Source: Centipeda periodontii DSM 2778 (lineage in GTDB: Bacteria > Bacillota > Negativicutes > Selenomonadales > Selenomonadaceae). From it: 64,000 nt of DNA. The notes under the pieces were generated by a model that was given only the letters and a program-made list of their open reading frames with translations, was not told where the DNA came from and searched no databases. Positions 51,300 through 58,916 of the stretch are shown here, one piece after another. Location: NCBI RefSeq assembly GCF_000213975.1, contig NZ_GL892076.1:842074-906073 (forward strand), in the 5' to 3' direction. The position numbers and the translations under genes are program-made. The first letter of the stretch is position 1, and each line of letters opens with the position of its first letter.

Positions 51300-52747
51300 G
51301 CGCGCCCCTTGCCGAGGCGGTGCTCGCGTATGCGGGGCTGGGCGTTCTGCCTATGCACACGCCGGGGCATAAGGGGGGACGCGGAGCACACGCCATGCTG
51401 CGGCGCTTCTTTACGGAGGAGGGGATGCGCGCCGATGTCTCGCTCTCGGCGGAGCTGGACGATCTCCATGCGCCGACGGGCTGCATCCGTGCGGCGGAGG
51501 AACTGGCAGCAGAGGCATACGGGGCTGACGCCGCGTACTTTATGGTGAATGGAACGACGGGTGCGATCCAGACAATGCTGATGGCAGCGCTCACACCGGG
51601 CGAAACCATCCTCGTGCCGCGCAATGTGCATCGCTCCATCGTAGGGGCGATGATACTCACGGGCGTGCGCCCCGTCTACATGCAGCCGGAGATCGACACG
51701 CGGCTCGGGATTGCGATGGGCGTTTCCGCTGCCGCCGTTGAGCGTGCTGTGCGCAGGCATCCGGAGGCACGCGCGGCGCTCCTCGTCTATCCGACATACT
51801 ACGGTGTGGCGACGGAACTGGGGCGAATCGCGGACCTCCTGCACGCACATGATATGCTGCTGTTTGTGGACGGTGCGCACGGCGCACACTTCGCGTTCTC
51901 CGATGAACTGCCGCCGTCTGCGATGGCGGCGGGTGCGGATCTCTCGGCGGAGAGTACGCACAAGCTGCTTGGTTCGCTGACGCAGACCTCAATGCTGCTC
52001 GCGCGCGGCGGACGTATACCTGACGAGCGAATTCGTGCGGCGTCGGGCATCATGCAGTCGACGAGTCCCAATGAGCTCCTCCTCACCTCGCTTGATCTGG
52101 CACGGGAGCAGATGGCTCAGGAGGGAAGGGAACGCCTTTCCTCTGCGATTCGATGTGCGCACGAGCTGCGTCGACGCATCAATGCGATTGAGGGGCTTTG
52201 GGCGTTTGGCGCGGAATGTATGAGCGGTGCCGGATGTTTTGCTCTCGATCCGCTGAAGATCACGGTGCAGGTTACCGGAATTGGATGCACAGGATTTGCG
52301 GCAGAGGAGGAACTGCGGCGGCGCAATATCGCGTGCGAGCTTGCCGACGCGCGGAACGTGCTCCTGCTCCTGTCCTACGCCGATGGGACGCGGGAGGCGG
52401 AGCGAATTTTGGCGGCGCTGCGGGATATGGCGGCATCGTGTGCGCCGCTGTGCACCTCGCGTGGGGCGGCGTCGTTCGCTGCCTTGCCGCTGACGCCGGA
52501 AACGGCACTCTCGCCGCGTGAGGCGTATTTTGCGCGAAGTGAACATGTTGATATTGGGGATGCCGAGGGGCGGATTGCGGCGGAGACGATTGTCTTCTAC
52601 CCGCCGGGCATTCCCGTGCTGGCGATGGGAGATCGCATTGACGGGGAGACACTTGCGTATTTGCGTGCGATGAAGGCGATTGGAGCACGCGTGGTGGGGG
52701 CGGCGGATGCGTCGCTCGGAACACTCATGGTGATTGCGAAAGGCTGA
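51296..52747 (+). CDS. Orn/Lys/Arg decarboxylase family PLP enzyme
   Basis: 483 residues, fold type I. The substrate-entry block is LPMHTPGHKGGRGAHA, the cofactor region is DGAHGAHFAFSDELP and the PLP lysine is in SAESTHKLLGSLTQ. This short form (about 480 residues) lacks the N-terminal wing domain of the large inducible decarboxylases and is like B. subtilis SpeA/YaaO. It is next to tmk, as yaaO is in Bacilli. TTG start overlaps the kinase stop (TTGA). The substrate (arginine, lysine or ornithine) cannot be decided. Confidence 0.87.
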   Translation: MSAPLAEAVLAYAGLGVLPMHTPGHKGGRGAHAMLRRFFTEEGMRADVSLSAELDDLHAPTGCIRAAEELAAEAYGADAAYFMVNGTTGAIQTMLMAALTPGETILVPRNVHRSIVGAMILTGVRPVYMQPEIDTRLGIAMGVSAAAVERAVRRHPEARAALLVYPTYYGVATELGRIADLLHAHDMLLFVDGAHGAHFAFSDELPPSAMAAGADLSAESTHKLLGSLTQTSMLLARGGRIPDERIRAASGIMQSTSPNELLLTSLDLAREQMAQEGRERLSSAIRCAHELRRRINAIEGLWAFGAECMSGAGCFALDPLKITVQVTGIGCTGFAAEEELRRRNIACELADARNVLLLLSYADGTREAERILAALRDMAASCAPLCTSRGAASFAALPLTPETALSPREAYFARSEHVDIGDAEGRIAAETIVFYPPGIPVLAMGDRIDGETLAYLRAMKAIGARVVGAADASLGTLMVIAKG

Positions 52748-52748
52748 T

Positions 52749-53420
52749 ATGGCAAACGGCAAACTCTTTATCATCGAGGCGGGGGATGGCTCGGGCAAGG
52801 AAACGCAGACGCGTCTGCTCGCCCAGCGGCTTGTGCGTGAGGGTCATCGTATCGTGCCCGTGACCTTTCCCGACTATGCGGCGGACTCGTCGATGCTCGT
52901 GCGCATGTATCTGCGCGGGGACTTCGGCGCGCATGCGGACGATGTGAATGCCTATGCGGCGTCTACATTCTTTGCCGTCGACCGCTACGCCTCCTATCGG
53001 ATGAAGTGGGGGCGGGACTACGAGGCGGGTGCCATCATCCTCGCCGATCGCTACACCACGTCGAACATGGTACATCAGGCAGTGAAGATCAGGGATGCCG
53101 CAGAGCGCGATGCTTATCTCGACTGGCTCTATGACCTCGAGTTCCGCAAGATGGGACTGCCTGTGCCCGATGCCGTATTCTTCCTCGATATGGAGCCGCG
53201 CGCGGCGGAACGGCTGATTGCCGCGCGTGCAAAGGAGAAGGGCGCGACGCCCGATATCCACGAGCGCGACTCAGACTACCTTGCGCGCGCCCACGACGCC
53301 TACGTCCTCGTTGCAGAGCGTTACGGCTGGGTGCGGATTCCGTCGAGTGTGGATGGAGAGCCGCTTCCCATAGAGGAGATTCACGAGAGGCTGTATGGCG
53401 AAATGCGGAGATTTTTGTGA
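52749..53420 (+). CDS. tmk: Thymidylate kinase
   Basis: 223 residues. P-loop FIIEAGDGSGKETQTRLLAQ (Glu-Thr in place of the common Ser-Thr), DRY motif LADRYTTSN, and a lid region rich in Arg/Lys. It phosphorylates dTMP to dTDP. The body resembles the thymidylate-kinase-like group common in Clostridia, with a longer central segment (RMKWGRDYEAGAIILADRY). It begins 1 bp after the decarboxylase gene. Confidence 0.88.
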   Translation: MANGKLFIIEAGDGSGKETQTRLLAQRLVREGHRIVPVTFPDYAADSSMLVRMYLRGDFGAHADDVNAYAASTFFAVDRYASYRMKWGRDYEAGAIILADRYTTSNMVHQAVKIRDAAERDAYLDWLYDLEFRKMGLPVPDAVFFLDMEPRAAERLIAARAKEKGATPDIHERDSDYLARAHDAYVLVAERYGWVRIPSSVDGEPLPIEEIHERLYGEMRRFL

Positions 53421-53434
53421 CGGGGGGATGTAAT

Positions 53435-53701
53435 ATGCCTGAAATCAGTTTGTTCTTTGGTATTCGTATTACAATCTATTACAAAGATCACAATCCTCCG
53501 CATATCCATGCAGAATATGCAGGCAACAAAGCGGCGATTGATATACAGAATGCTTGCGTTCTGAGTGGATATCTCCCAAATAGACAGTTGAAGATTGTCC
53601 TTGCTTGGTGTGTTCTCTATCAGGATGAACTGATGCAGAATTGGGAATTGGTCAAGAGTGGAAAGTCTCCCAATCCGGTTCCGCCAATGGGAAGGATGTG
53701 A
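53435..53701 (+). CDS. DUF4160 protein
   Basis: 88 residues. Family blocks are FFGIRITIYYKDHNPPHIHAEYAG and LKIVLAWCVLYQDELMQNWE. DUF4160 genes are nearly always beside a DUF2442 gene, as here (5-bp gap). They are suspected, without proof known to me, of forming toxin-antitoxin-like or stress modules. The GGGGGATG site precedes the start. Confidence 0.85.
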   Translation: MPEISLFFGIRITIYYKDHNPPHIHAEYAGNKAAIDIQNACVLSGYLPNRQLKIVLAWCVLYQDELMQNWELVKSGKSPNPVPPMGRM

Positions 53702-53706
53702 CCACG

Positions 53707-54006
53707 ATGGATTCTCGTTTTTTCCCCGAAGTATTGCAGGTTGTCCCTGGTGACAACTATATTGTCTACGCATACTTCAACGACGGTACGGTACGCTGTT
53801 ATGATGCTTCAGAGCTTGTCATGGGGACGGGCGTTTTTGCGCGGCTGCGTGACCGGCAGGTCTTTGTAAATACGATGACCGTCATGAATGGCTCTGTGGC
53901 ATGGGATCTCGAAGGAAATCGCGACGCGACGAAATGTATTGACATCGATCCCTTTGTCCTCTATGAAGCCCCTGTAGTAAAGGATCCACTTGAGGAATCC
54001 GCATGA
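53707..54006 (+). CDS. DUF2442 protein
   Basis: 99 residues, with the DUF2442 core PEVLQVVPGDNYIVYAYFND and the C-terminal VNTMTVMNGSVAWDLEGNRD. Partner of the preceding DUF4160 gene. DNA here is AT-richer than in tmk, so the pair may be an insertion into the operon. Confidence 0.82.
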   Translation: MDSRFFPEVLQVVPGDNYIVYAYFNDGTVRCYDASELVMGTGVFARLRDRQVFVNTMTVMNGSVAWDLEGNRDATKCIDIDPFVLYEAPVVKDPLEESA

Positions 54007-54059
54007 TTCCCTCAAGCCTGTCTTGTGTTATGGTGGAGAAGTTGGTGTCCGTAAACTAA

Positions 54060-54110
54060 AAAGCCTCCCTCGCAACGGGGGAGGGGGACCGCGTAAGCGG
54101 TGGAAGGGGC
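54060..54110 (+). repeat. GC-rich double-hairpin intergenic repeat, copy 2
   Basis: AAAGCCTCCCTCGCAACGGG followed by GGAGGGGGACCGC-GTAA-GCGGTGG and AAGGGGC, a near match to 32191-32241. It lies 42 bp upstream of rnmV. Confidence 0.75.
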
Positions 54111-54152
54111 GAATACAGTGACGTGTCAGGCTGAGGAGCGTAAGAGCCGATT

Positions 54153-54692
54153 GTGATTAAAGAAGTCATCATCGTCGAGGGGAAGATGGACGTGCGTGCG
54201 GTGCGGCGTGCGGTCGAGGCGGACTGCATCATCACCGACGGCTTTCGTCTGCGCAATGCCGCAATTAAAAACATTCGTGCCGCCTACGAGAAGCGCGGGA
54301 TCATCGTGCTCACCGATCCCGATACCGTGGGCGAGCGCATCCGTGCGCGCCTCACAGAGATGTTCCCGCGTGCGCGCCATGCCTTTATCCCTGTCGAGGA
54401 TGCAACGAACATCCGTGACGGAGATATCGGTGTCGAGCAGGCAAGTCCCGATGCCATCCGTGCGGCGCTTGAAACGGTGCGTACGCCGATGGAAGCACCC
54501 GCAAATACCTTTTCGATGAGCGATCTGATGACGCACGGACTGACGGGAACAGAGGATGCTGCTGCCAGCCGCGCGCAACTCGGTCGCCTGCTCGGGCTCG
54601 GATTTGCGAACGCCAAGACATTTCTTCGTCGCCTCAACACCTATGGAATCACTCGTGAGGAATTTGACTCTGCCCTAAAGGAGATAGAATGA
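54153..54692 (+). CDS. rnmV: Ribonuclease M5
   Basis: 179-residue Toprim nuclease that matures 5S rRNA in Firmicutes. Toprim motifs are VIIVEGKMDVRAVRRAVEAD (Glu) and GIIVLTDPDTVGERIR (DPD). The C-terminal DUF4093-like part contains LGRLLGLGFANAKTFLRRLN. The GTG start overlaps no neighbour; the 3' end overlaps rsmA by 4 bp, the normal rnmV-rsmA order. Confidence 0.92.
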   Translation: MIKEVIIVEGKMDVRAVRRAVEADCIITDGFRLRNAAIKNIRAAYEKRGIIVLTDPDTVGERIRARLTEMFPRARHAFIPVEDATNIRDGDIGVEQASPDAIRAALETVRTPMEAPANTFSMSDLMTHGLTGTEDAAASRAQLGRLLGLGFANAKTFLRRLNTYGITREEFDSALKEIE

Positions 54693-55567
54693 ACGCAAGT
54701 ATCCCAGTGATCGCCGATCCCAAGGTTACACGCCATATACTGAACGCATTTCACCTGCGTGCAAGCAAACGCCTCGGGCAGAACTTCCTCGTGGACCGGA
54801 GCGTGGTACAGGGGATTGTCGAGGCGGCGGAACTGACCTCTGCGGATACGGTGCTCGAGATCGGTCCCGGCATCGGGACACTCACACAGGGGCTTGCGGA
54901 GACTGGGGCGCGCGTTGTCGCGGTTGAGCTGGATAAGAAACTCCCCGCCGTGCTTGCGGAAACGCTCAAGGGGTATGACAACGTGACCATCGTGCCGGGC
55001 GATATCCTCAAGCTGAATATCCCGGAAATCCTCGGACTTCGAGAGGGTGAACGGTTCAAGGTCGTTGCGAATCTGCCCTACTATATCACAACTCCCATCA
55101 TCATGACGCTCCTCGAACAGCGATTGCCGATTGAGCGACTCGTCACGATGGTGCAGAAGGAAGTCGCCGTCCGCATGACGGCACGTCCCGGCTCGAAGGA
55201 CTACGGCGCGCTCTCCATCGCCGTGCAGTATTTCACCGTGCCGCGCATGGTCATGGACGTGCCGCCGCGCTCCTTCCTGCCGGCGCCCGAGGTGACGAGC
55301 GCCGTCATCGCCTGTCAGGTGCAGGATGTCCCAACAGTTCAGCCGAATGATGAAAAACTCTTCTTCCGTCTCGTTCGCGCCGCGTTTGGACAGCGGCGCA
55401 AGACACTGCTCAATGCGCTCACAGGTGCGGGGGTGACAAAGGAGATGAGCCGCGCAGGGCTCGCGGCGGCGGAAATCGCTGAGAATATGCGTGGAGAGCA
55501 GCTCTCGCTCATGGATTTTGCACGCCTGTCCGATGCCGTTGGGAACTTGGAGATGCAGGAGGGATGA
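54689..55567 (+). CDS. rsmA: 16S rRNA dimethyladenosine transferase
   Basis: 292 residues. SAM motif VLEIGPGIGTLTQGLAETGA, and the catalytic NLPYYITTPIIM. It dimethylates two adjacent adenines near the 3' end of 16S rRNA. The N-terminal KRLGQNFLVD block is typical. Confidence 0.95.
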   Translation: MNASIPVIADPKVTRHILNAFHLRASKRLGQNFLVDRSVVQGIVEAAELTSADTVLEIGPGIGTLTQGLAETGARVVAVELDKKLPAVLAETLKGYDNVTIVPGDILKLNIPEILGLREGERFKVVANLPYYITTPIIMTLLEQRLPIERLVTMVQKEVAVRMTARPGSKDYGALSIAVQYFTVPRMVMDVPPRSFLPAPEVTSAVIACQVQDVPTVQPNDEKLFFRLVRAAFGQRRKTLLNALTGAGVTKEMSRAGLAAAEIAENMRGEQLSLMDFARLSDAVGNLEMQEG

Positions 55568-56352
55568 CGATGTACTTTGACAGCCACGTTCATACGGAGT
55601 TTTCCGCCGACTCCGAGATGAAGGCGCAGGAGGCTCTCCGAGAGGCAGAGAAACAGGGACTCGGGCTTGTCTTTACCGAGCATCTGGACTATGACTATCC
55701 TGCGGCGGGCAAGGAAGAGTTTATCTTTGATCCCGAGGCGTATTGGGCGGCATACGAACCGCTGCGCGCGGACGGGTCGCTCTCGCTTGGCGTCGAGATG
55801 GGAATGATGGCGAGCGCACGCGAAAAAAACGCCGCATTCGCGCGGCGTGTCCCCTTTGACTTCATACTTGCTTCGATTCATTTTCTGGATGTGAAGGATC
55901 TCTACTATCCCGAGACCTTTGAGGGGCGCGAGAAGGGCGAGATGTATCACGAATACTTCACCGTCATGCGCGATGAGATCTATGCGCATCCCTTCATCAA
56001 TGCGCTTGCACACATCGACTACATCGCGCGGAATTCCACGTTCGACAATCCGGAGATTTCCTATGGGGATTTTTCGGCTGATATCGACGCCGTTCTGCGT
56101 GCCCTTATCGAGACGGAGACCGCCATCGAGATCAACACGCGACGCCTCTCTGCGCCGCGCGGCATCAAGGAACTTGCACCTGTCTACCGCCGCTATAGCG
56201 AGCTCGGCGGGCGTTACGTCACCATCGGCTCCGACGCCCATGTCCCTGAGGGGGTCGGCCGCAACTATGACCGTGCGCGCGAACTCGCCCGTGCGTTTGA
56301 TTTGCAGGTCGTTACATTCTGTGAGCGGAAGATGCGGGTTTGTGAGGGATAG
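55564..56352 (+). CDS. hisK: PHP-family histidinol-phosphatase
   Basis: 262-residue metal-dependent phosphoesterase. PHP motifs are FDSHVHTEFSADSEMKAQEA, FTEHLDYDYP, LGVEMGM, SIHFLDVKDLYY, ALAHIDYIAR and IGSDAHVPEGVG. It probably hydrolyses histidinol phosphate; no other his gene is nearby, so a broader phosphatase role is possible. Confidence 0.85.
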   Translation: MTMYFDSHVHTEFSADSEMKAQEALREAEKQGLGLVFTEHLDYDYPAAGKEEFIFDPEAYWAAYEPLRADGSLSLGVEMGMMASAREKNAAFARRVPFDFILASIHFLDVKDLYYPETFEGREKGEMYHEYFTVMRDEIYAHPFINALAHIDYIARNSTFDNPEISYGDFSADIDAVLRALIETETAIEINTRRLSAPRGIKELAPVYRRYSELGGRYVTIGSDAHVPEGVGRNYDRARELARAFDLQVVTFCERKMRVCEG

Positions 56353-56362
56353 AACACTATTT

Positions 56363-56529
56363 TAGGGAATCGCTGATAAAATGAAGTCCGTCAGATTGGC
56401 GCAGATTTTTCGTCCGATTGAGGCAGCAAACCGGACGCATAGCCAAAGCTATGTGGAGGATTTGCTAACGAAAAGCGGACAAAAAAGATGTGCTAAGATG
56501 GCGGTGCTGAATTTATCAGTGCTTCCTTA
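56363..56529 (+). mobile_element. MITE-like element, copy F (full length)
   Basis: TA-GGGAATCGCTGATAAA at the left and TTTATCAGTGCTTCCT-TA at the right. The central hairpin CATAGC-CAAA-GCTATG is intact. Its right end overlaps the 3' end of the RelE-like remnant on the other strand and supplies the stop codon there. Confidence 0.85.
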
Positions 56530-56670
56530 GTTTGTCCATGCGTGCTTGCGCCTCTTTGTAGACTTGCTCGTCTGCGCGTATGCTGATGATGATAATGCGC
56601 ATTTCTGATTGCCGTCGAGGCGGCGCAAATCATTTGAGGCCTTCTTTATGTAGGTGAGCTGCCAACTCAT
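56516..56670 (-). pseudogene. RelE/ParE-type toxin remnant
   Basis: The frame opens with MSWQLTYIKKASNDLRRLDG, the N-terminus of a RelE-like toxin, overlapping the antitoxin stop (ATGA). After about 22 residues the toxin sequence breaks and resumes in another frame as MRIIIISIRADEQVYKEAQA then RMDKLRKH and stop, which resembles a RelE-family C-terminus. About 40 internal residues are missing. The last codons (AAG CAC TGA) come from the MITE. The toxin is therefore inactive. Confidence 0.6.
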
Positions 56671-56975
56671 TCGAGTTCAACCTCGTCCATTTGGTCAAGT
56701 TCATCTTGTGAGATGCCTGCCTCACGGCATACCTCCTCAAACGACATGAAGTCCTTCGGATCAAGCGACTGCAACCGTTCCTCAGCGACACATAGCAACT
56801 GTTCATCAATCAACGCCTCGTATTGTGCGGGCGAGAGAAGAATACACGCCGGCTTGTTGTTCTTCATCACAACAGTCATGCCATTTTTCTTCACATTCGA
56901 GAAAATCTGTCCCGCCTTTCCACGGTTAAACGCCGTAATTGACACGGTGTTGTTCAGTGGCATTGCGTGTGCCAT
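56667..56975 (-). CDS. Phd/YefM-type antitoxin
   Basis: 102 residues. The N-terminal DNA-binding fold matches Phd/YefM (SITAFNRGKAGQIFSNVKKN then GMTVVMKNNKPACILLSPAQ), with an acidic C-terminal tail for toxin neutralisation. The gene is intact although its toxin is broken, leaving an orphan antitoxin. Confidence 0.8.
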   Translation of the reverse strand: MAHAMPLNNTVSITAFNRGKAGQIFSNVKKNGMTVVMKNNKPACILLSPAQYEALIDEQLLCVAEERLQSLDPKDFMSFEEVCREAGISQDELDQMDEVELE

Positions 56976-57061
56976 GCTTTATCCCACCTTTCTTTTTTAT
57001 CTTACTATACATACAAGAAGAATACAACGAATTTGTCGATCTTTGCTGAACCTTTTATCCG

Positions 57062-57090
57062 TTGCCTCTCCTCCTCTTTCCTGTTATAAT
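57062..57090 (+). promoter_or_regulatory. Promoter of the AEC transporter
   Basis: TTGCCT at 57062-57067, a 17-bp spacer and TATAAT at 57085-57090. Confidence 0.6.
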
Positions 57091-57117
57091 ACAGGTTATG
57101 GATGGGGAGGCTTTTTT

Positions 57118-58059
57118 GTGCTCAGCAATTTTTTTGTCGCGCTCGGCGGCGTCGTGCCCCTCTTCTGTCTGATGGCAGTCGGTGTCTTCGTGAAGCGTTC
57201 GCGCCTTCTCACAGAAGAAGAACTCCTGCATATGAACCGCATGGTGTTCCGCGTGTTCTTCTTCTTCATGATGTTCTACAACATCTACATCTCCGATCCG
57301 GGGACGGCGTTTCAGCCACTGCTAATGCTCTTTGGCGCGGGCGGGGTGCTGTTCACGGCGCTCGTCTTTACCGGTATTGTCTGTCGTATTGAGCAGGATA
57401 ATGCACGGCGCGGTCCCATGATCCAAGCGATCTTTCGCAGCAACTACGTCCTCATGGGCATTCCTCTGGTCGGCAATATTTTCGGCGATGCGGCGATCGC
57501 AATTCCGACCATGATGATTGCGGCGATCGTCCCGCTCTATAACGTTCTCGGCGTATTTGTTCTCGAGACCTTTCGCGGCGGGCGATTTGATCTCCTGCAC
57601 ATTCTGCGTGGCGTACTCATGAATCCCATGATCCTCGGGGCGATCGCGGGTGTATTCTGCCGCCTCGTCAGCCTGTCCATTCCTGCGCCCGTGTTGAAGC
57701 CCGTCGCGCAGATTGCGGCAGCAACGACACCAGTGGCACTCATTATTCTCGGCGCTTCATTTCATGGCGGGAGCTATCAGGCGCATCTGCGTCAGCTTGT
57801 GTTCTCCGTTGCCTCCCGTCTTGTCATCGTACCTGCAATCATGCTTTCTCTTGCGATTGCACTCGGATTCCGCGGTGTCGAACTGGTGACTCTTATCGCC
57901 GTGTTTGCCACGCCATGTGCCGTTGCCAGCTTTGCGATGGCGCAGCAGATGCAGGCGGATGCGGAACTCGCGGGTAATTGCGTTGTATATAGCAGTGCAC
58001 TTTCCTGTTTTACAATTTTTGGTTGGGTCTTTTTGCTCAAGACATTGGAATTCTTTTGA
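57118..58059 (+). CDS. AEC family transporter
   Basis: 313-residue membrane protein of the auxin efflux carrier family, with about ten helices in two inverted halves (VVPLFCLMAVGVFVKRSRLL; MNPMILGAIAGVFCRLVSLS; PVALIILGASFHGG). Bacterial members move malate, malonate or other organic acids. GTG 57118 follows ATGGGGAGG and the promoter at 57062; the longer frame runs back over the antitoxin gene and is not real. Confidence 0.87.
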   Translation: MLSNFFVALGGVVPLFCLMAVGVFVKRSRLLTEEELLHMNRMVFRVFFFFMMFYNIYISDPGTAFQPLLMLFGAGGVLFTALVFTGIVCRIEQDNARRGPMIQAIFRSNYVLMGIPLVGNIFGDAAIAIPTMMIAAIVPLYNVLGVFVLETFRGGRFDLLHILRGVLMNPMILGAIAGVFCRLVSLSIPAPVLKPVAQIAAATTPVALIILGASFHGGSYQAHLRQLVFSVASRLVIVPAIMLSLAIALGFRGVELVTLIAVFATPCAVASFAMAQQMQADAELAGNCVVYSSALSCFTIFGWVFLLKTLEFF

Positions 58060-58073
58060 CAATGAGTAATACC

Positions 58074-58101
58074 TTGACAGCGCACTTTAATTTTGTATAA
58101 T
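58074..58101 (+). promoter_or_regulatory. Promoter of the exopolysaccharide operon
   Basis: A perfect TTGACA at 58074-58079, 16 bp, and a perfect TATAAT at 58096-58101. A second TTGACA lies 18 bp further upstream. Confidence 0.75.
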
Positions 58102-58141
58102 TGTGACTAGGTTATAGAACAAGAAAAGGAGATCGACGGCA

Positions 58142-58900
58142 ATGATACGGAAGAAAGGCCTTGCAGCTTTCGGTGCACTCGCTCTTGTGGGCTGTGTTGG
58201 AATGATGTCACCGTCGGTGCAGGCGGCTGAAGCTATGCCTGTCACAGCAGATACGGCGAGCGATATGCCGCATCGTGTTGTCGAGGGCGGCGACTTTAAG
58301 ACGGCGACCCTTCGTCCGGATCGTTTGCTCGAAACATATCGCCTGACGAAGTATGATGTCATTGATATCCAGGTCATCGGACTTCCTGAAGGTGCCGGAA
58401 TGAGCGATATCATGATCGGTCCCGACGGTTATGCACAACTGCCTTATGTCGGCTCCGTGAAACTTGCGGGGCTGACACTGGATGAGGCAAAGGCTGTGCT
58501 GATGGAGCGGATGAGCATGTACCTTCGTTTTCCGGACATGTCGCTCATTATGAAATCCTATGGACCACGTAAAGTCTATGTTATGGGGGAAGTCGGTTCG
58601 CCCGGAATACAGGAGCTCTCTGCCGATAACCTCAACGCATACGCAGCACTTTCCTCTGCCGGCGGCATCAAACGTCGCGGACGCAGCACACAGGTGCAGG
58701 TTCTGCGTGTTGTGGGCGATACCATGTACTATAAGACGCTGAATATCAAAAACTACATCAAGAAACATGACCTCACACAGAACGTCGTCCTGCAGGACGG
58801 TGACATCATCTATGTACCGCGTTCCAATGGTATTAAGCTGGATGAGGATGTTCTGCCGTATGTGAGCGTATGGGCAATGTATAAGGCTTTGACGAAGTAA
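58142..58900 (+). CDS. Wza-type polysaccharide export protein
   Basis: 252 residues with a signal peptide ending VQAAEA (a lipobox-like LVGC is also present). The Poly_export domain is YRLTKYDVIDIQVIGLPEGA with IGPDGYAQLPYVGSVKLAGL, followed by an SLBB domain (VYVMGEVGSPGIQELSADNL). It should form or join the outer-membrane channel for polysaccharide. First gene of the EPS operon. Confidence 0.88.
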   Translation: MIRKKGLAAFGALALVGCVGMMSPSVQAAEAMPVTADTASDMPHRVVEGGDFKTATLRPDRLLETYRLTKYDVIDIQVIGLPEGAGMSDIMIGPDGYAQLPYVGSVKLAGLTLDEAKAVLMERMSMYLRFPDMSLIMKSYGPRKVYVMGEVGSPGIQELSADNLNAYAALSSAGGIKRRGRSTQVQVLRVVGDTMYYKTLNIKNYIKKHDLTQNVVLQDGDIIYVPRSNGIKLDEDVLPYVSVWAMYKALTK

Positions 58901-58916
58901 GTCGGGAGGAGATTGA

